The notes beneath the pieces were generated by a model that was not told where the DNA came from, did not search any database, and was given only the letters and a program-made list of their open reading frames with translations. The translations under genes and the position numbers were made by a program. From the NCBI RefSeq assembly GCF_003369915.1, contig NC_046677.1:26306913-26370912 (forward strand): a stretch of 64,000 nucleotides of DNA. The letters run 5' to 3'. Numbering within the stretch: position 1 is the first letter of the stretch; each line of letters begins with the position of its first letter. Positions 25,420 to 37,400 of this stretch are shown here, one piece after another. The DNA is from Drosophila miranda (taxonomy: Eukaryota; Arthropoda; Insecta; Diptera; Drosophilidae).

Positions 25420-26222
25420 TTAGGACTCCAATTTGATCTCTGTGACATCCACGAATGAGAGACACTCTCCGTGGCAATAGCAATAGCAGTGATGGCCATA
25501 CAAATGCCAATTTCATTTGAATTGACCAAAATGTTAATCCACATTTTTAATCAATCTGGTTGTTAATTTTAGTGAATTTGCTTTTGGTGCTCACTTTGAT
25601 TGCCGAACTGTTTTGATTAGACTCTAAAATCGAATGAGGCAGAAGATGGGATGAGTTGGAAATGCAGGGCATACATGGTAGAAAATGTATTCGTGCTCTT
25701 GCCAGCAAAAACGAAATTGCAATAAAATAAAATGTATCTATTCCATAATTAACGTTTCTGGCTGTGGTAAGGGAAATAATTTATTCCATATTCCATTGGG
25801 TTAACTGAAAATATTATTATTTTAATGCATAACCAGATGTGGAATGTGTGTGGATTGGGGTATATTTAAACTCTTAAATGAATTACCACGCAAACAATGT
25901 TTAATTTGTTCTTTTTTTACATTATTTAAAACACAAAAAAATGCAAATTAAACGTGTGTGAATTAATTAATGACTGTGATGCATGGTTCTATGTTTTGAG
26001 GGGCAGAAAATAGATTCCTCTTCGATAAGACATTCTTTAGAGCGACCAGAATGAAGTTCTTTGACTTATGGCCAACTGGTTTCGGCCATGAAGTGTTAAA
26101 TCAAATTTACAACAATATTAATTATGGGCTAGGCTCCGACTCCGGCAGTTTCTGCCTACTCGTCTATTTCATCCTCTCTGCTGCTCCAGTCTGGCTTCTC
26201 CTGGAGCTTATGCCACACCTGA

Positions 26223-28332
26223 GTGACTCCGCAGCTCTAATGGGCGCATCTCCTCCACTGTGGGGCCAGCTACTCCTCCGTCTGCAGCTCCACCTCTTTG
26301 GATGCCTTCTCCAATTCCTCCTCCGACTTGTGCGAAAGATCAAAAGTCGCCAGAGAAAGAGAGAGAGACGACTCAGAAGAAAAGGAGGTACCAGGCGAAG
26401 GTGCAGATCAAAGAGGCATACGTAAACCTGTTGGAGGCAGAAGGAACTCAATTGCGAAACGAATATGCTCCCCGCTGCTTCCACCAGCAAGATCAACCAG
26501 CACATGTGGCAGAACCAGGGGCAACAACACACATGTGGCAATCAGTTGTGGGGCTGCCACTGCCACCCCACCAGACCAAACATGTTTGCTGGAGACGTTG
26601 CCTTCTCTGTTGCCTTTCTTTGGATTGTTCTGACTGCTCCTGCTCACAACGCAGAGGTCTCTGTGTCTGTCCCCAGTCAAGCGTGCCGGCCGATCTCTGG
26701 AGGAGTCCAAGTTCATTGCTCTGACAATCGCTGTCGTCTTCGTCGTCGTCTGTGGAACGTCTGTGCGGCAATCTTCATATGGTAAATGATGGAAGTACTT
26801 ACAACTCACGTGTTGTGTAATTCCACATGCAAAAATATGTATCTTGATTGGCAGTGACTCTTCGGTTTCAGTCGGATATACTGAAAAGCGTTTACTGAAC
26901 TTTTGATTAATCGCCCATTTCTGGCCATCACCCGCCACCCTTCCTCCTCCTACAAGGCGCCACTGAACTTGGAATGGGGTGGAAAAACCGGGTTGGATGT
27001 AGTCAAATTTGATTTATTTGACGGGCCTCCATGATGGGGCATCACCCAGCACCACAATGTGTTTGACACTTTTCCTATTTGCATAATTTCCATGAGAAAA
27101 TTGAGGGGGGGAAGGCGGTCTGTCCAGAGGCACGGGGGTTGGGCGGTTTAATAACAAGAGGAGTCAATCAACCAAGGCTTAGCCTCATGGAGGATGGACT
27201 TTAGCAGTTGAGCGACTCGATCTCGGTGCGATTTGGTTGCAACAAAGTTGCATCCAATCCATTTACATACTTGCTATCAGAAGTGTCTTCCATAAATTTC
27301 TTGGGACTTTGAAGAGAACAGGAATGCCCAAGGGGGCTTCTATCTTTATAGATCTCTTCAAATTATTATGTGGTCAGGCACAAAAACCAATTTTCTCTGG
27401 AGATTTCACAAAACCTGCATTCACCAGTGGCGCCAATTTCAAATTTCCGTTTCGTTGGTAGCGCCCTGTATCAGTTTGCGGGCATTTTTGGTAACTTTTG
27501 TGTCATAGCTGCCAGCTTTTGCTAGCTTGCGGTAGCTTCCCAGACTTCCCGTAGCTCCACTGAGCCGCTAATAAAAAAATAAACGTTGAAGATTTAAAAT
27601 TTCAGCAGAACAAAATATATCATCAAATGGCTGTTAGATCGCCATATTAAAACTTTTTTAAGAAACGTTTGATGTATAATTACTTTAAGAGACCTTCCAA
27701 GAATGCTGTGGATCCTTGTCATCATTTTCCATATGACTTCCATCCATAAAAGTATAAAACATATAAAGCCATTACACTTAGTAACACACCAAGGAATATT
27801 ACGAACAGAATTTTGAAGTAATTTGTTGAGATGTACTGATTTTTCTTTCACTTTCGGGCGGATGGATTGTAATTCCTTCGTTGATTCCTTATATTGGGGG
27901 TGCACATCAAAACTGAGGTAGGAGATATCTTTCTTGAATATAATTTCAATTATATTTGTTCGAAGCTCCGAAACTCTAGAAGAAAAGTCGACTATGATTG
28001 TAGTATGAAAATACCAATAGAATGGATTGTGCAATGTTTGCTTGTATGCACATAAACATCCTGAAGAAAAATCTTCTTAAGCAGCTTCCAATGTTACTAA
28101 ATTCTTCGAAGAGCTTTCAATAAAGATTTCAGTAAAATTCCTACGATGAGAATTTTACAGAGGATGTGTATATCCAAAGTACTTCCTCTTTCCAAATTAC
28201 ACCTCAAATCCTCACCGCTTCAAGAAAATCTTCCATTTATTAAAGAAAAGATAGTCCCCTCTCCAAGGGCTCATTAAATGCATTGAATGATTCGTATGTA
28301 TAATCCGTTGAGTGGATTGAATGGTTGGATTC
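26223..28332. other. Intergenic, no firm gene
   Basis: 26223-26940 has balanced base composition and long overlapping open frames on both strands, but none has a recognisable domain, supported start or splice pattern. A minus-strand frame of 146 codons (28034-27594) begins at a TTG and has a splice-acceptor-like TTTTTCTTCAG just upstream (about 28061). It contains a hydrophobic segment (FICFILLWMEVIWKMM). It might be the last exon of an unknown small membrane protein, but the A/T-rich composition makes chance likely. Confidence 0.4.
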
Positions 28333-31300
28333 CTAGCAGTATTTGCTCTTAAAGTCGAAATCATCATCACAGCTACCGCCGGATCCCGTGGCCAGCAGCT
28401 CATCCTTGCAGCCATGATGCCTCCGATGCACATCCGTGTCGAAGCACTCATCGTGGAGACGTTTGTCGCGGCTCTTGCTGCGCTGTCTTCGATGACCATG
28501 AGATCCATGGGATCCATGATGATTGTGGACATGACTACTCGAACTATGATGATGCTCCCCGCTGGCATGGGGATGTGGATGGAGTGTGGTCTTGTGGTGG
28601 TAGGGCGTCGGAGAGCTGAGGTCCCGAGGCGGTCGACAGTGGTTGGAGGGCGGCACAGGATCATCGTAGCGTGGACAAGGATGTTCGCCCACCGGGGAAG
28701 CAGTCTCATAGCGCTTCGAGAGCAGCGTGAACTCCTGATGGGCGGAGCACAGGGCCTGCAGACGATGCAGCAGATCTGTCTCGGGCAGATCCCTGAGGTG
28801 GAGAGTGCGAGCCACGGATGTGCGGAACGATTGCAGATGCGAGAGCCGCTGATTGGCATCGGAGAGCTGAGAGCTCAAGCGATTGACATCGTCACGCATG
28901 GACTGGAAAGGAAAGAGTAAAAGGATATAGGGCTCTTGGAATAGAGTTGATCTCTTTCCACTCACATTGATCAGAGCCTCATCGCGACATCTGCGATTCT
29001 GGTTGGACTCGCAGGCGGCCTTCATCCGCTCCTTCATGGCATTCAGCTGGGAGAGCAGCCTCGTCTTCTCGTCCTCCAAATCGCAGAGCTGTGTGGACAG
29101 CTCATCGATCTTTCGCGCCCGCTCCAGCGATGTGATCTTGTACTCCACTGCCTCCGCCAGCTGGGCCTTGACCTCGGCTATCTGGGATCGGGCATCACCC
29201 AATTGGGCACTCAATTTGTCCACTTGCTTGGCCGCCTTCTTGGCCCGGCACACGGCATCATCGCGCTCGCCCTGCAGCATGCACTTGCCCCTGGCCCCAT
29301 CCTCGATGATGGCCAGCTTGCGGCGCAGCAACTCCAGATGGAGATCCCGGCGCTGCACCTGCTCCCGAAGAACGCGCACACGACGCTGCAGATTGTAGAC
29401 ACTGCTGCTCTCCTTGAGAGGAATATCATGGCAGGATCGCTCCCGCCTCAGCTTTCCATGGCCATGCCCATGATGTGGGTCTCCGCCGCAGCAGCCCTTA
29501 TCGGGCGAATGTCCATGATGATGTCCATGATGGTGGGATACCTCGTGCTCACAATGCGCTGTCAGACGCTCAGCTCTCTCCAGGAGATTGTCGGCCATCA
29601 GATTGGTGTCTGCCCCCAAGGCAGGAGGTGCCGAGCACTCGCTCCAGTTCATGGCGCTGGCCAGGCGCTGCAGGAACTCCGACAGGCCCATGTGGTCCTT
29701 CCGGAGTGTATGAATCTCTGCATGGCACTTTTCGAGCCGCTCGGACAGCTCACATTTCTGGGCCTCGCCCGAACGGAGGCGACACTCTGTGGACTGCTGG
29801 GTCTCCTTGAGCTTCTCGTGTTCGCTGGTCAGCTGATCCCTAAGCGAATGCATTTGCTGTTGGAGAAAGATTGGTCAGGGTTGGTCAGGGATTTGTCAGG
29901 GATTTGTCAGGGATTAGAGTATCCAAACGCACCGCATGCATGGCCTGGTTCTCGCTTAGAGTCTCCCTCAGCTTCTCCTTGATCAAAGTCTCGCAGGGTT
30001 CGGGGACATTCAGCAGATTGCTCAAGCCCCGCAAGAACTGCAGGCGATCTCCCTGAATCCTGTCCAGATTGTTCTGCAAACGATGGCAGCGCGACTCGAA
30101 GCCACGCAGCTCCTCCTTGAGCTTCTCCCCATTGATCTCCGACTCCGTTAAGCGATCCCTCTGGATCTGCAGATCCCTTTCGTACTGCCGGCAGCGGCCC
30201 TCCAGCTCGTGATTGTGATTCCCAGCCCCATCCAGCTGGGCGGACAGTCGCTGCTTCTCGATGTTGGCCAGGGATTTAAGATTCAGCAGCTCATTCTCGC
30301 AGGAGCTGAGCGTGTCACAGGTGGAGCTGATCTTCGCCTTGGCCCGCTGCAGCTCGATCATCACCTCCTCGGCCCGGGAGACGACACACTCGGGTGTGGC
30401 ATGGGCATTCTGATTGCTCTCGCACACATCCATCCCCAGGCTGATGCTCAGGCGACGCAGCAGATCGTGGAGCTGGGCCTTGGCCTGCTCCTTCTGCGAC
30501 TCCTCGTTGGCCACATGCGTCTCCAGGTGCTGGATCTTGCAGATCAGCTCCTTGTTGCGCTCATCCGAGCTGCGTTTCTCCCTTTGCACTGTGTTTATGG
30601 TGGAATCGCAACGCGCCTGGACCGCCTGCTCTCTGGATTCGGCATTCTGCAGGCGACTCTGGAGGGATCCAATGAGGGCTGTCTGTCGAGCAGCCTGTGA
30701 GCGAAGGTTCTCGATATCCACCTCCTTGGAACACAAGGCACTGCGGGTTTCAGCAAGCTGTATTGAGAATATACTTTAATTTGTCAGTTCTACCGATCCT
30801 TTGTGTTCTTTACCTCTCCTGCAAGCCGCTCTTTCTTGTAAGAAAGGGCTGCCAGCTCGCTCCGCAGGGTGGTGGTCATATCCAAGCCATGATGGTGCTC
30901 TGTGACTGTAATTCCCGCACTGCCGCATGATGTATCCAACTGGGGAAAGATATCAATCGATAAGGTTCCCTTTTGTGCTATCCTTCCAACCATGAAAGCC
31001 TACCAAATGATGATGATGCGGCGACAAGCCCCCACTCAATCCCAAATGATGGTGATGCAAATGATTGTCACTGGGCATTCTTCAATCTATCTGTTCTGCT
31101 ATATATTCCTCTTTCAATCCAGTGCGAACCATTCGTTCCCAGAGCCGCGGACCAACTAAACTTTGTGCTGGGAAAGCCTTTGGGTTTTAGTGGGAGCCTA
31201 ACAACCTTCTGCCTAACAACTGATGGGCAGGCACCGAGGAATTTACCTCAACATAACATCACACAATACTTAAATTTATGCTCCATAGTCGGGGATGGAA

Positions 31301-32418
31301 GTGGATGTGGTATGGGCATGGCATGGGCACGGGTCGTAAGTGAAAACGAGCTCAATGGCAGAAGCGGGAGCAGTAGCAGGGCTCCACTCCTGGTAGCCAC
31401 GTTTACACATTGGAGAAAAACTTTGCAGTTTGTTTGCTGTTATTTGGGTCATTCACATGGTATTCATGGCGCCAAGTGGTGGAGTCAAATGCAATGCACA
31501 GAACGGACTCACGCACACGCCATGGAGCCGCGGAAGGCTTTGGGATTGCACAGTGTTGAAATTTTCGCTTTTGGCCGGAAACGGAAAATGAGGTGTGCAA
31601 CTTTTGGCCAATTGTCTGCACTTTCCGAGGGCGGGGTGGAGACAAATGGGAACTGAAAATGTGTTTAATGTCCGATAAGATTGGCTATTGTGCAGGCAAG
31701 GGAATTACAGAGGAAACTTTCATATAAAGTTTCTTGATTGTGAGGGGATATCTGTGGTAGAGGGTTGGTTATTCTTCAGAGAATTCAAAGTGTTTAATAT
31801 ATTCCAGAAATTTGTATAATGGCCAGGACAACGTAGAATATAATGAGGATCGTCTATTATACGTTTGAATATTGAATATCGATCGAATGGGTTTATTCAT
31901 CTCAATTCTCCAACAAAACATGCTTTAAAGCGTATTTTTTATATATTCTCAAGAGGAATTCTCGTGATATCTTTCTCATTATGTACCCCAATGAGTCCTC
32001 AACCACTGTAACCCGTCAGATCAACCTGCTTTTATGCAAATCCCACCCCCCCAAATGTTATCATTAGTTACCCCAAAAGAACACAACGATTTCGCCTAAC
32101 AACCGCATAAATTTCACACAGAAAACAACAGTTGCGGGTAAAATTGTCATTCAATTGCGAATTCGCATTAAAGTAAAGCACATAAATCTCTGCAGTTATA
32201 CGGCAATTTGGCACACGATTTTCCAGGGACTAATTTTAGCGACAGGCTGGAACAAAAAAAAAGCTCACCTGGTAAGAAGGTAATGTTCTGTGTGCAGGTG
32301 GCGACATCGTAGACATCTGCCCTGGGACAGATCCGTTTCCGTTTCCACATAGGAGCTCAAACACTTGCCAATCCTCGGTGGTATTGCCATTTGTAGTGGG
32401 GCGCGGATTTGTTGGCAT
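28333..32418 (-). CDS. Coiled-coil protein with His-rich patches, CCDC170-like
   Basis: Five exons, all joined in phase 0: 32418-32269, 30939-30814, 30757-29933, 29856-28966 and 28902-28333, giving 853 residues. Start is the ATG at 32418. Almost the whole length from residue 75 on is charged coiled coil, interrupted by helical breaks such as LQFLRGLSNLLNVPEP and FLQRLASAMNW. These recurring Leu-rich 'FL..L...L' blocks recall CCDC170, a Golgi- and ciliary-microtubule-associated protein; I regard this as a possible, not certain, family match. Residues 469-502 form a His/Cys/Gly patch (SHHHGHHHGHSPDKGCCGG then HHGHGHGK), and a second His/Ser-rich segment lies near the C-terminus before the final CDDDFDFKSKYC. 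Such patches could bind Zn or Ni/Cu. The next gene on this strand (32927-34493) lies just upstream, about 0.5 kb from the start. Confidence 0.75.
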
Positions 32419-32926
32419 TATGTAGGGAAAACTTAATCCGACTGCTGGCTGCGTTGTGTTGGGCGGCTAAAAATTTCTATTCTCTATTTTCTAAGCGTAA
32501 ACAGTATGCTCAACCTGGCAACAACTACTCGTACAACAGCAAAGTTATGCGGCAACTTTCACGGTTTCACGGTTGCCAGGTGCATAAAATAACTATACAT
32601 CGAGACCCCAATGTGGGGGTTAGAGCGGGGGTTACTAGGGTGACTAAATTGCACATAATTCGATTCTGTAGAACTGCAATTTCAATGCCGAAACACGCAA
32701 ATCGTTTTGCCTGTAATTTCATTTGTCTCCTCGGCGGAATATGATGGTAAATGTTTGAAGTAAGTTTGGTATGGTCCCCCCACAAAAACCCCTTCTTTGA
32801 GGTCGACTTTTGTTGAGGGTTAAGTTTATGAATTTTCTATTATTATTTGTTGATTATTTTGTTTGGGTTGCCAACATAAATAAATTGATTGATTGAATGA
32901 CGAAACTGTTTTCAGTCGAGAGAACT

Positions 32927-34493
32927 TTAGAATTTCTTTTTCTTGTCCTTGCCGCGACGTTTGTTTTGCTTATTCAACAATTTCAGAGACATGGCGGTTG
33001 CCCGTATTTCCTACATGAAGACAGAAATTACCATAGTTATGGATCGACTAAAGTTAGTTGTAGACAACATACCGCCTCCTCTATGCGGTCCCTTTCCTCC
33101 TGCTCGATTTGAGCCCTGACCTCGATTATTCGTCGCTTGAACATTTCCTGCTGATCCCTGTAGAAAACGAAATCATCCTTGACCTTTTGCAGCATGTTGC
33201 TGGTTTGATTGCACATCAGTTCGGCCTTCTCCATATCAGTCTCCAGCTTCTCCTCCCAGTCCTTGATCTTATTCTTAAAGGAATCAATCAGATATGCGTA
33301 CACGTACTCTGAATTATTGTGGACCAGTGCGTCCTGTCTCATATGGGTTCTGATGTCGGTCAATTCGGTCTGCAGGAGCTCCTCTCTGCCCTGCAGTCGC
33401 ATCAGTACCTGATCACTGCAGCTGCGCATCCAATTGATGCGATACCGCAGATCAATGGGTCCAACAGCTAAGCAGATAAAAGTTGCATGAGAACACTGCT
33501 CCTACGATGATCTACTGCGACTTACCCTGTTGGTGCTCGAAGTCAATCTTCATGCCCGACTGTCGGTTATCGGAGCTCCTTCTGTAGTTTTTCGAGCCTC
33601 GATTAGTAAAGGAGTTGTACTTCAGCTCCTCCTGCAATTGGCGGGCCATGTTGAAATTATGAACCCACTTTGGGTTCGTAGTGTATTTGGCAGCACTAAG
33701 CGAAGGAAAATAACACAAATGACTAGAAAACGTGGCTAATTGAATGGTGCGCTTACTGTATCAATTTCATGGAATAGTCGCATATGTCTCGTCCCTCGAT
33801 GAAGTCGTCTCGGACCTCTTGCAACAGCGATATTATCTCGTGCAGATCCGTGCGAAACTTGATGCAATCCAAGTCGCTTTTGGTTCGCTCCCGCTGGATG
33901 ACATCCAGATACAATTGATTGATGTGCAAACGCTGCATGAAGTGGTCCACCGACCAATGAAACAGCTTATTTGGCATGTTGTTTATCTCCCCGGGCCAGG
34001 GATTACTGAAGAGTCCGAGTTGCTTGCGCAGGCGTGGCAACATAAAGTCGACGGAGGCCTTCTGACACTCCAGCGTTATCTCGTAAAGCCTCGTGGTACG
34101 CCGCTGAATGATGCTCACGACTGTTGTGCCCCTTGATGACATTCTGGAGCGTCGAATCATCTCTTTGATGGCCAATGCCTCGAGAGTCTTCTCGGGTCCA
34201 TCAAGCCCGATGAATGTCAACTCTCGCGATCTTTGTGATCGCGTTTTCTTCTCCACCTTCGTCTTGTACTGCTCCAGTACGTTCTTGAGAAACTCATCGC
34301 GGCATAGCTCTGGATCCGTTTGTTCTGGCAATGGAAATTTTATATTGTACACGGATTCCATTTCAACTCCACCGTCCAAAGGATACTCCACTCCGCCTGC
34401 ACATCTCTCAGCTGCCTGCTCCTCGTCCTCCAAATCTAAAGTCCTCTCGTCCTGCATTTGTGTATCCTGTTCTTCTATAGTGTTCGCTTCCAT
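32927..34493 (-). CDS. Coiled-coil protein, probable DRC9/IQCG-like axonemal subunit
   Basis: Exons 34493-33757, 33695-33526, 33467-33073 and 33010-32927 join in consistent phase to 461 residues. Introns are 61, 58 and 62 bp with good GT-AG sites. The first ~60 residues are acidic. The centre is helical (PGEINNMPNKLFHWSVDH). The last third is a long coiled coil containing NKIKDWEEKLETDMEKAE, and the C-terminus is strongly basic (NKQNKRRGKDKKKKF). Length, the K-WEEK-type coil and the lysine-rich tail after a degenerate IQ-like helix resemble DRC9/IQCG or DRC10/IQCD of the nexin-dynein regulatory complex, which controls ciliary and sperm-flagellum bending. In flies such genes are usually testis-biased. 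Existence of the gene is well supported; family assignment is moderate. Confidence 0.78.
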
Positions 34494-37400
34494 GTTTGTA
34501 ATGTGTTCTGTCGCTTGTTAGTATGATTTTCAGAAAATGTTGCTTAGTTTTTGGAATTTATTCTCTCCCATACTTTAAGGGGTATCAAAAAAACTCATGA
34601 TTCATACATACATGTGAAGCTTTGACATCTTCTTTCGGGTTCTGCCATTCCCGATGTTATTCCCGAAACAAACCCCATTTCCCTTTACTCCCCATGTCTG
34701 GGTTGGCTATAAATAAAGAAGTTCTTGTTGCCGCTGGTTCTTCTGTTTCAGCAGAAAGGGCCCCAACATAATCTGGCTCGTTATACTCTTCTTTTTAGGA
34801 GAGTCTTTTACATACATCCATGCACCCACCATAGAGCGAAACCTCAAATGGTAAAACATATCGTGGAGTGAAAGAAAAACCCTTTGTACATAGGTATATC
34901 CACAATGCAACAACTTCCTTAAGAGTATACTCGACTTCGGTGCTCCTCATCTTCGTGTTCCCTGATTCTCTTTTGTTCTTTTTTCATTCTGCTGTTTCTG
35001 CTGTGTGTTCCCTTTACGGATTGGATTGGGCCAAGTGCAGTTGGGAATGGGAATGGGAATGGGAATGGGCACAAGGAATGGGGAACGACAGACAATGGCT
35101 AAACGGAGGAGAACGGAGGGCTACCTGCTGCAGCTTGCTGCGTTCCTGCTGCAATTTCTAATCGAAACGAAACCTTCTACCCTAATGATGGCCGCAGGCG
35201 GGCCCTGGCTGCTACTTTTTGGCTGTGCTTTGTCAGGGCGGGCCCTTTGTTAGCTGAAAAAAACTCTGAAATGGCATACTCCTCGTGGCTCTTGGCTCTC
35301 TCCACTCCATTCTGAGACTCGGCGGATAATCAATTTCGAGTAGTGTGTGTGCTGCCACCAGAGACATCTCATGCAACATGCTGCACCAGGATCGTACTGC
35401 TCCTTGGCCTGTTCGCCTATTCAAAATTGTTCCGTTAAAATCTGTGCGCGCTGGCTGCGGTTGCCGCAAAATGTTGCACAAACACCGCGTGGAGGCCGCC
35501 ATCAACATAAGGGACTGAGACAGAGAGAGAGAGAGCATAATCAGCTCCATCCACTATGGAGCCCTTCAATGCACTCTTTTTCTCTCTCCCAGAATTCTCG
35601 CTCTCCCTCTCTGTCCGTCTGTCGGTCTGTCTGTCTCTCCCGCTGCTTAGAATTCTGTCCGCTGGGGAATGACACGGGATGGAATGGGACAGAGTGGTCA
35701 GGGTGTATGTCTGCTGTGGTGTCGTTCTTTTTCTGCATGTTCTTTGCTCTTGTTGCTGGCATTCGTTCCTGCTCGCCTGTTCAGACACACCATCGAAATT
35801 TCACATGTAATTCCCACGGCCTGAATTTTCCCACACAGTCGACGAAAGAAGCAGCGGAGGAGGAGGAGGATGAAGAGAGGACAGGCCGAGGACAGACAGA
35901 CACAGAGCACACAGCAGAGAAGAGATGAGATGAGCATAAACACATACCACAAGTTGTCCACAACACAGACACATTTCTGATACACTTTCAGAGTACATAT
36001 TATATTAATATTATTGCAATGCATTTCTGAACAAATCTGCATTTAAACAAGTTGCTATAAGCCGTCTGCCTTCATCTATTTATATTTATAACCATGTGTC
36101 AATTTCTGTTTGCTAAACTTTTCCTATGCACATACACAGCTAATTACATACAACCTATGCTCACTCTGCTTATTACATACACCGAGAAGTCACACAGCTA
36201 ATTACATACAATCGTTTCACACTCAGCCTATTGCATACACCGATTTCCACCAGACTTTTTTAGTAAATAATTGTATTTACAGAAAGAAAGCCAGGCTTTT
36301 ATTATTCATCACACTGCAAGAGTATATATAAATCGGCGCGTCCAAGTTATATTTTCTGAAAGTTTTTTTTTTATTATTGCATTGAATTTGCTCCCAGGGT
36401 CGTTGTCGTTGGTACTCTTCCGTTCCTTCATCTCTTAGTTGTTGGTCGTTTTGCTTATGCTGCTGTTGTTGCTCTTTACGCTTCTTCTGGGCTTCAGTCT
36501 CAGCCCCAGCCAAAGACCCCTACCCTCGGGGGGACGACTGGTCCGGGTCCTGGTCGTGGTCGTGGTCCCTGCTTCTTGGACACATCCGCCGCCTGTGGGT
36601 TAACATCTTCTTCATTCGGTCGTCCGTCTGTTGGCTTCGCATTCCTTTGGCCAGGTCTGGCTTCATCTGCAACCTGGCCAACACTTGGCCTCTCCTTAGT
36701 AAGGTTTCTTCACGGGCACCGTGGATGTCATAAGGAAAAACTGATCAAATATGTATAGAGATGGTACGAGATGGTATATTGAACGTAAATCAAAATATAT
36801 ATTGAATGAACCAGAGATAATTTTTGAGATTCTTCTACTATAATTGACTCTAATTATCTGTCTTCTTAAGAAAAAGAGAATATATTCCACCATAACTGAG
36901 ACGATAATATTCTCCACTTACGTTATTCTAGGAGTTGTACGATCAGATGTTGATTTGGAATTGTGTGATCTAATGACCTAAACTGCGTCAAAATTAGCAA
37001 CATGGATTTTAAAATTTAGTTTTTCAAATATGTTTGCTGGTGATTTGATTGAAGAAGAGCAGATGGATGCCACAGACATGAACTATGTGTGCCTCAAAGG
37101 TGGCAGCCACATGCACTGCAGAAAGTTTCCAACGGCCGACACCAGACTCGAGGCTATTCTCACGCCATATTCCAGCGGAGCAAAGAGCGTTCGCAGGTCA
37201 TAGAAACCAATCATTTTTGGAAAGAAGGGAAAGTACCTTCAACGCGAACTTTAAAATAATCTAAGATCTTACGACATTGTATATATTTTTGTTTGATTTT
37301 GCAACACTTTTAACGGGAACATTAACAAAATCAAAACAACATATGTACATACATTTGAGTAAGCTCAATTGCAAGGCCTACTGTGCGGCCTTGAGGGAGC

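Larger units (their letters stand above)
23016..26222. repeat. Tandem duplication, unit 2
   Basis: Second copy of the 3,204-bp unit, followed by the shared TGA of the breakpoint. Beyond 26222 the sequence departs from the unit-1/unit-2 junction, which fixes the right edge. Near-identity implies a very recent event, ongoing gene conversion, or an assembly artefact in which two haplotypes were placed in series. Confidence 0.95.

Noticed and set aside
26230..26940. Overlapping open frames of up to 176 codons on both strands
   Set aside because: They shadow each other in G/C-balanced sequence, show no domain and have no supporting splice or promoter signals.
30991..31062. His-rich frame (four-His blocks) between exons 1 and 2 of the coiled-coil gene, first thought to be an exon
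   Set aside because: Its only acceptor-like sites are in the wrong phase for exon 1, whereas exon 1 joins the exon at 30939 directly in phase 0. It could still be an alternative first exon.
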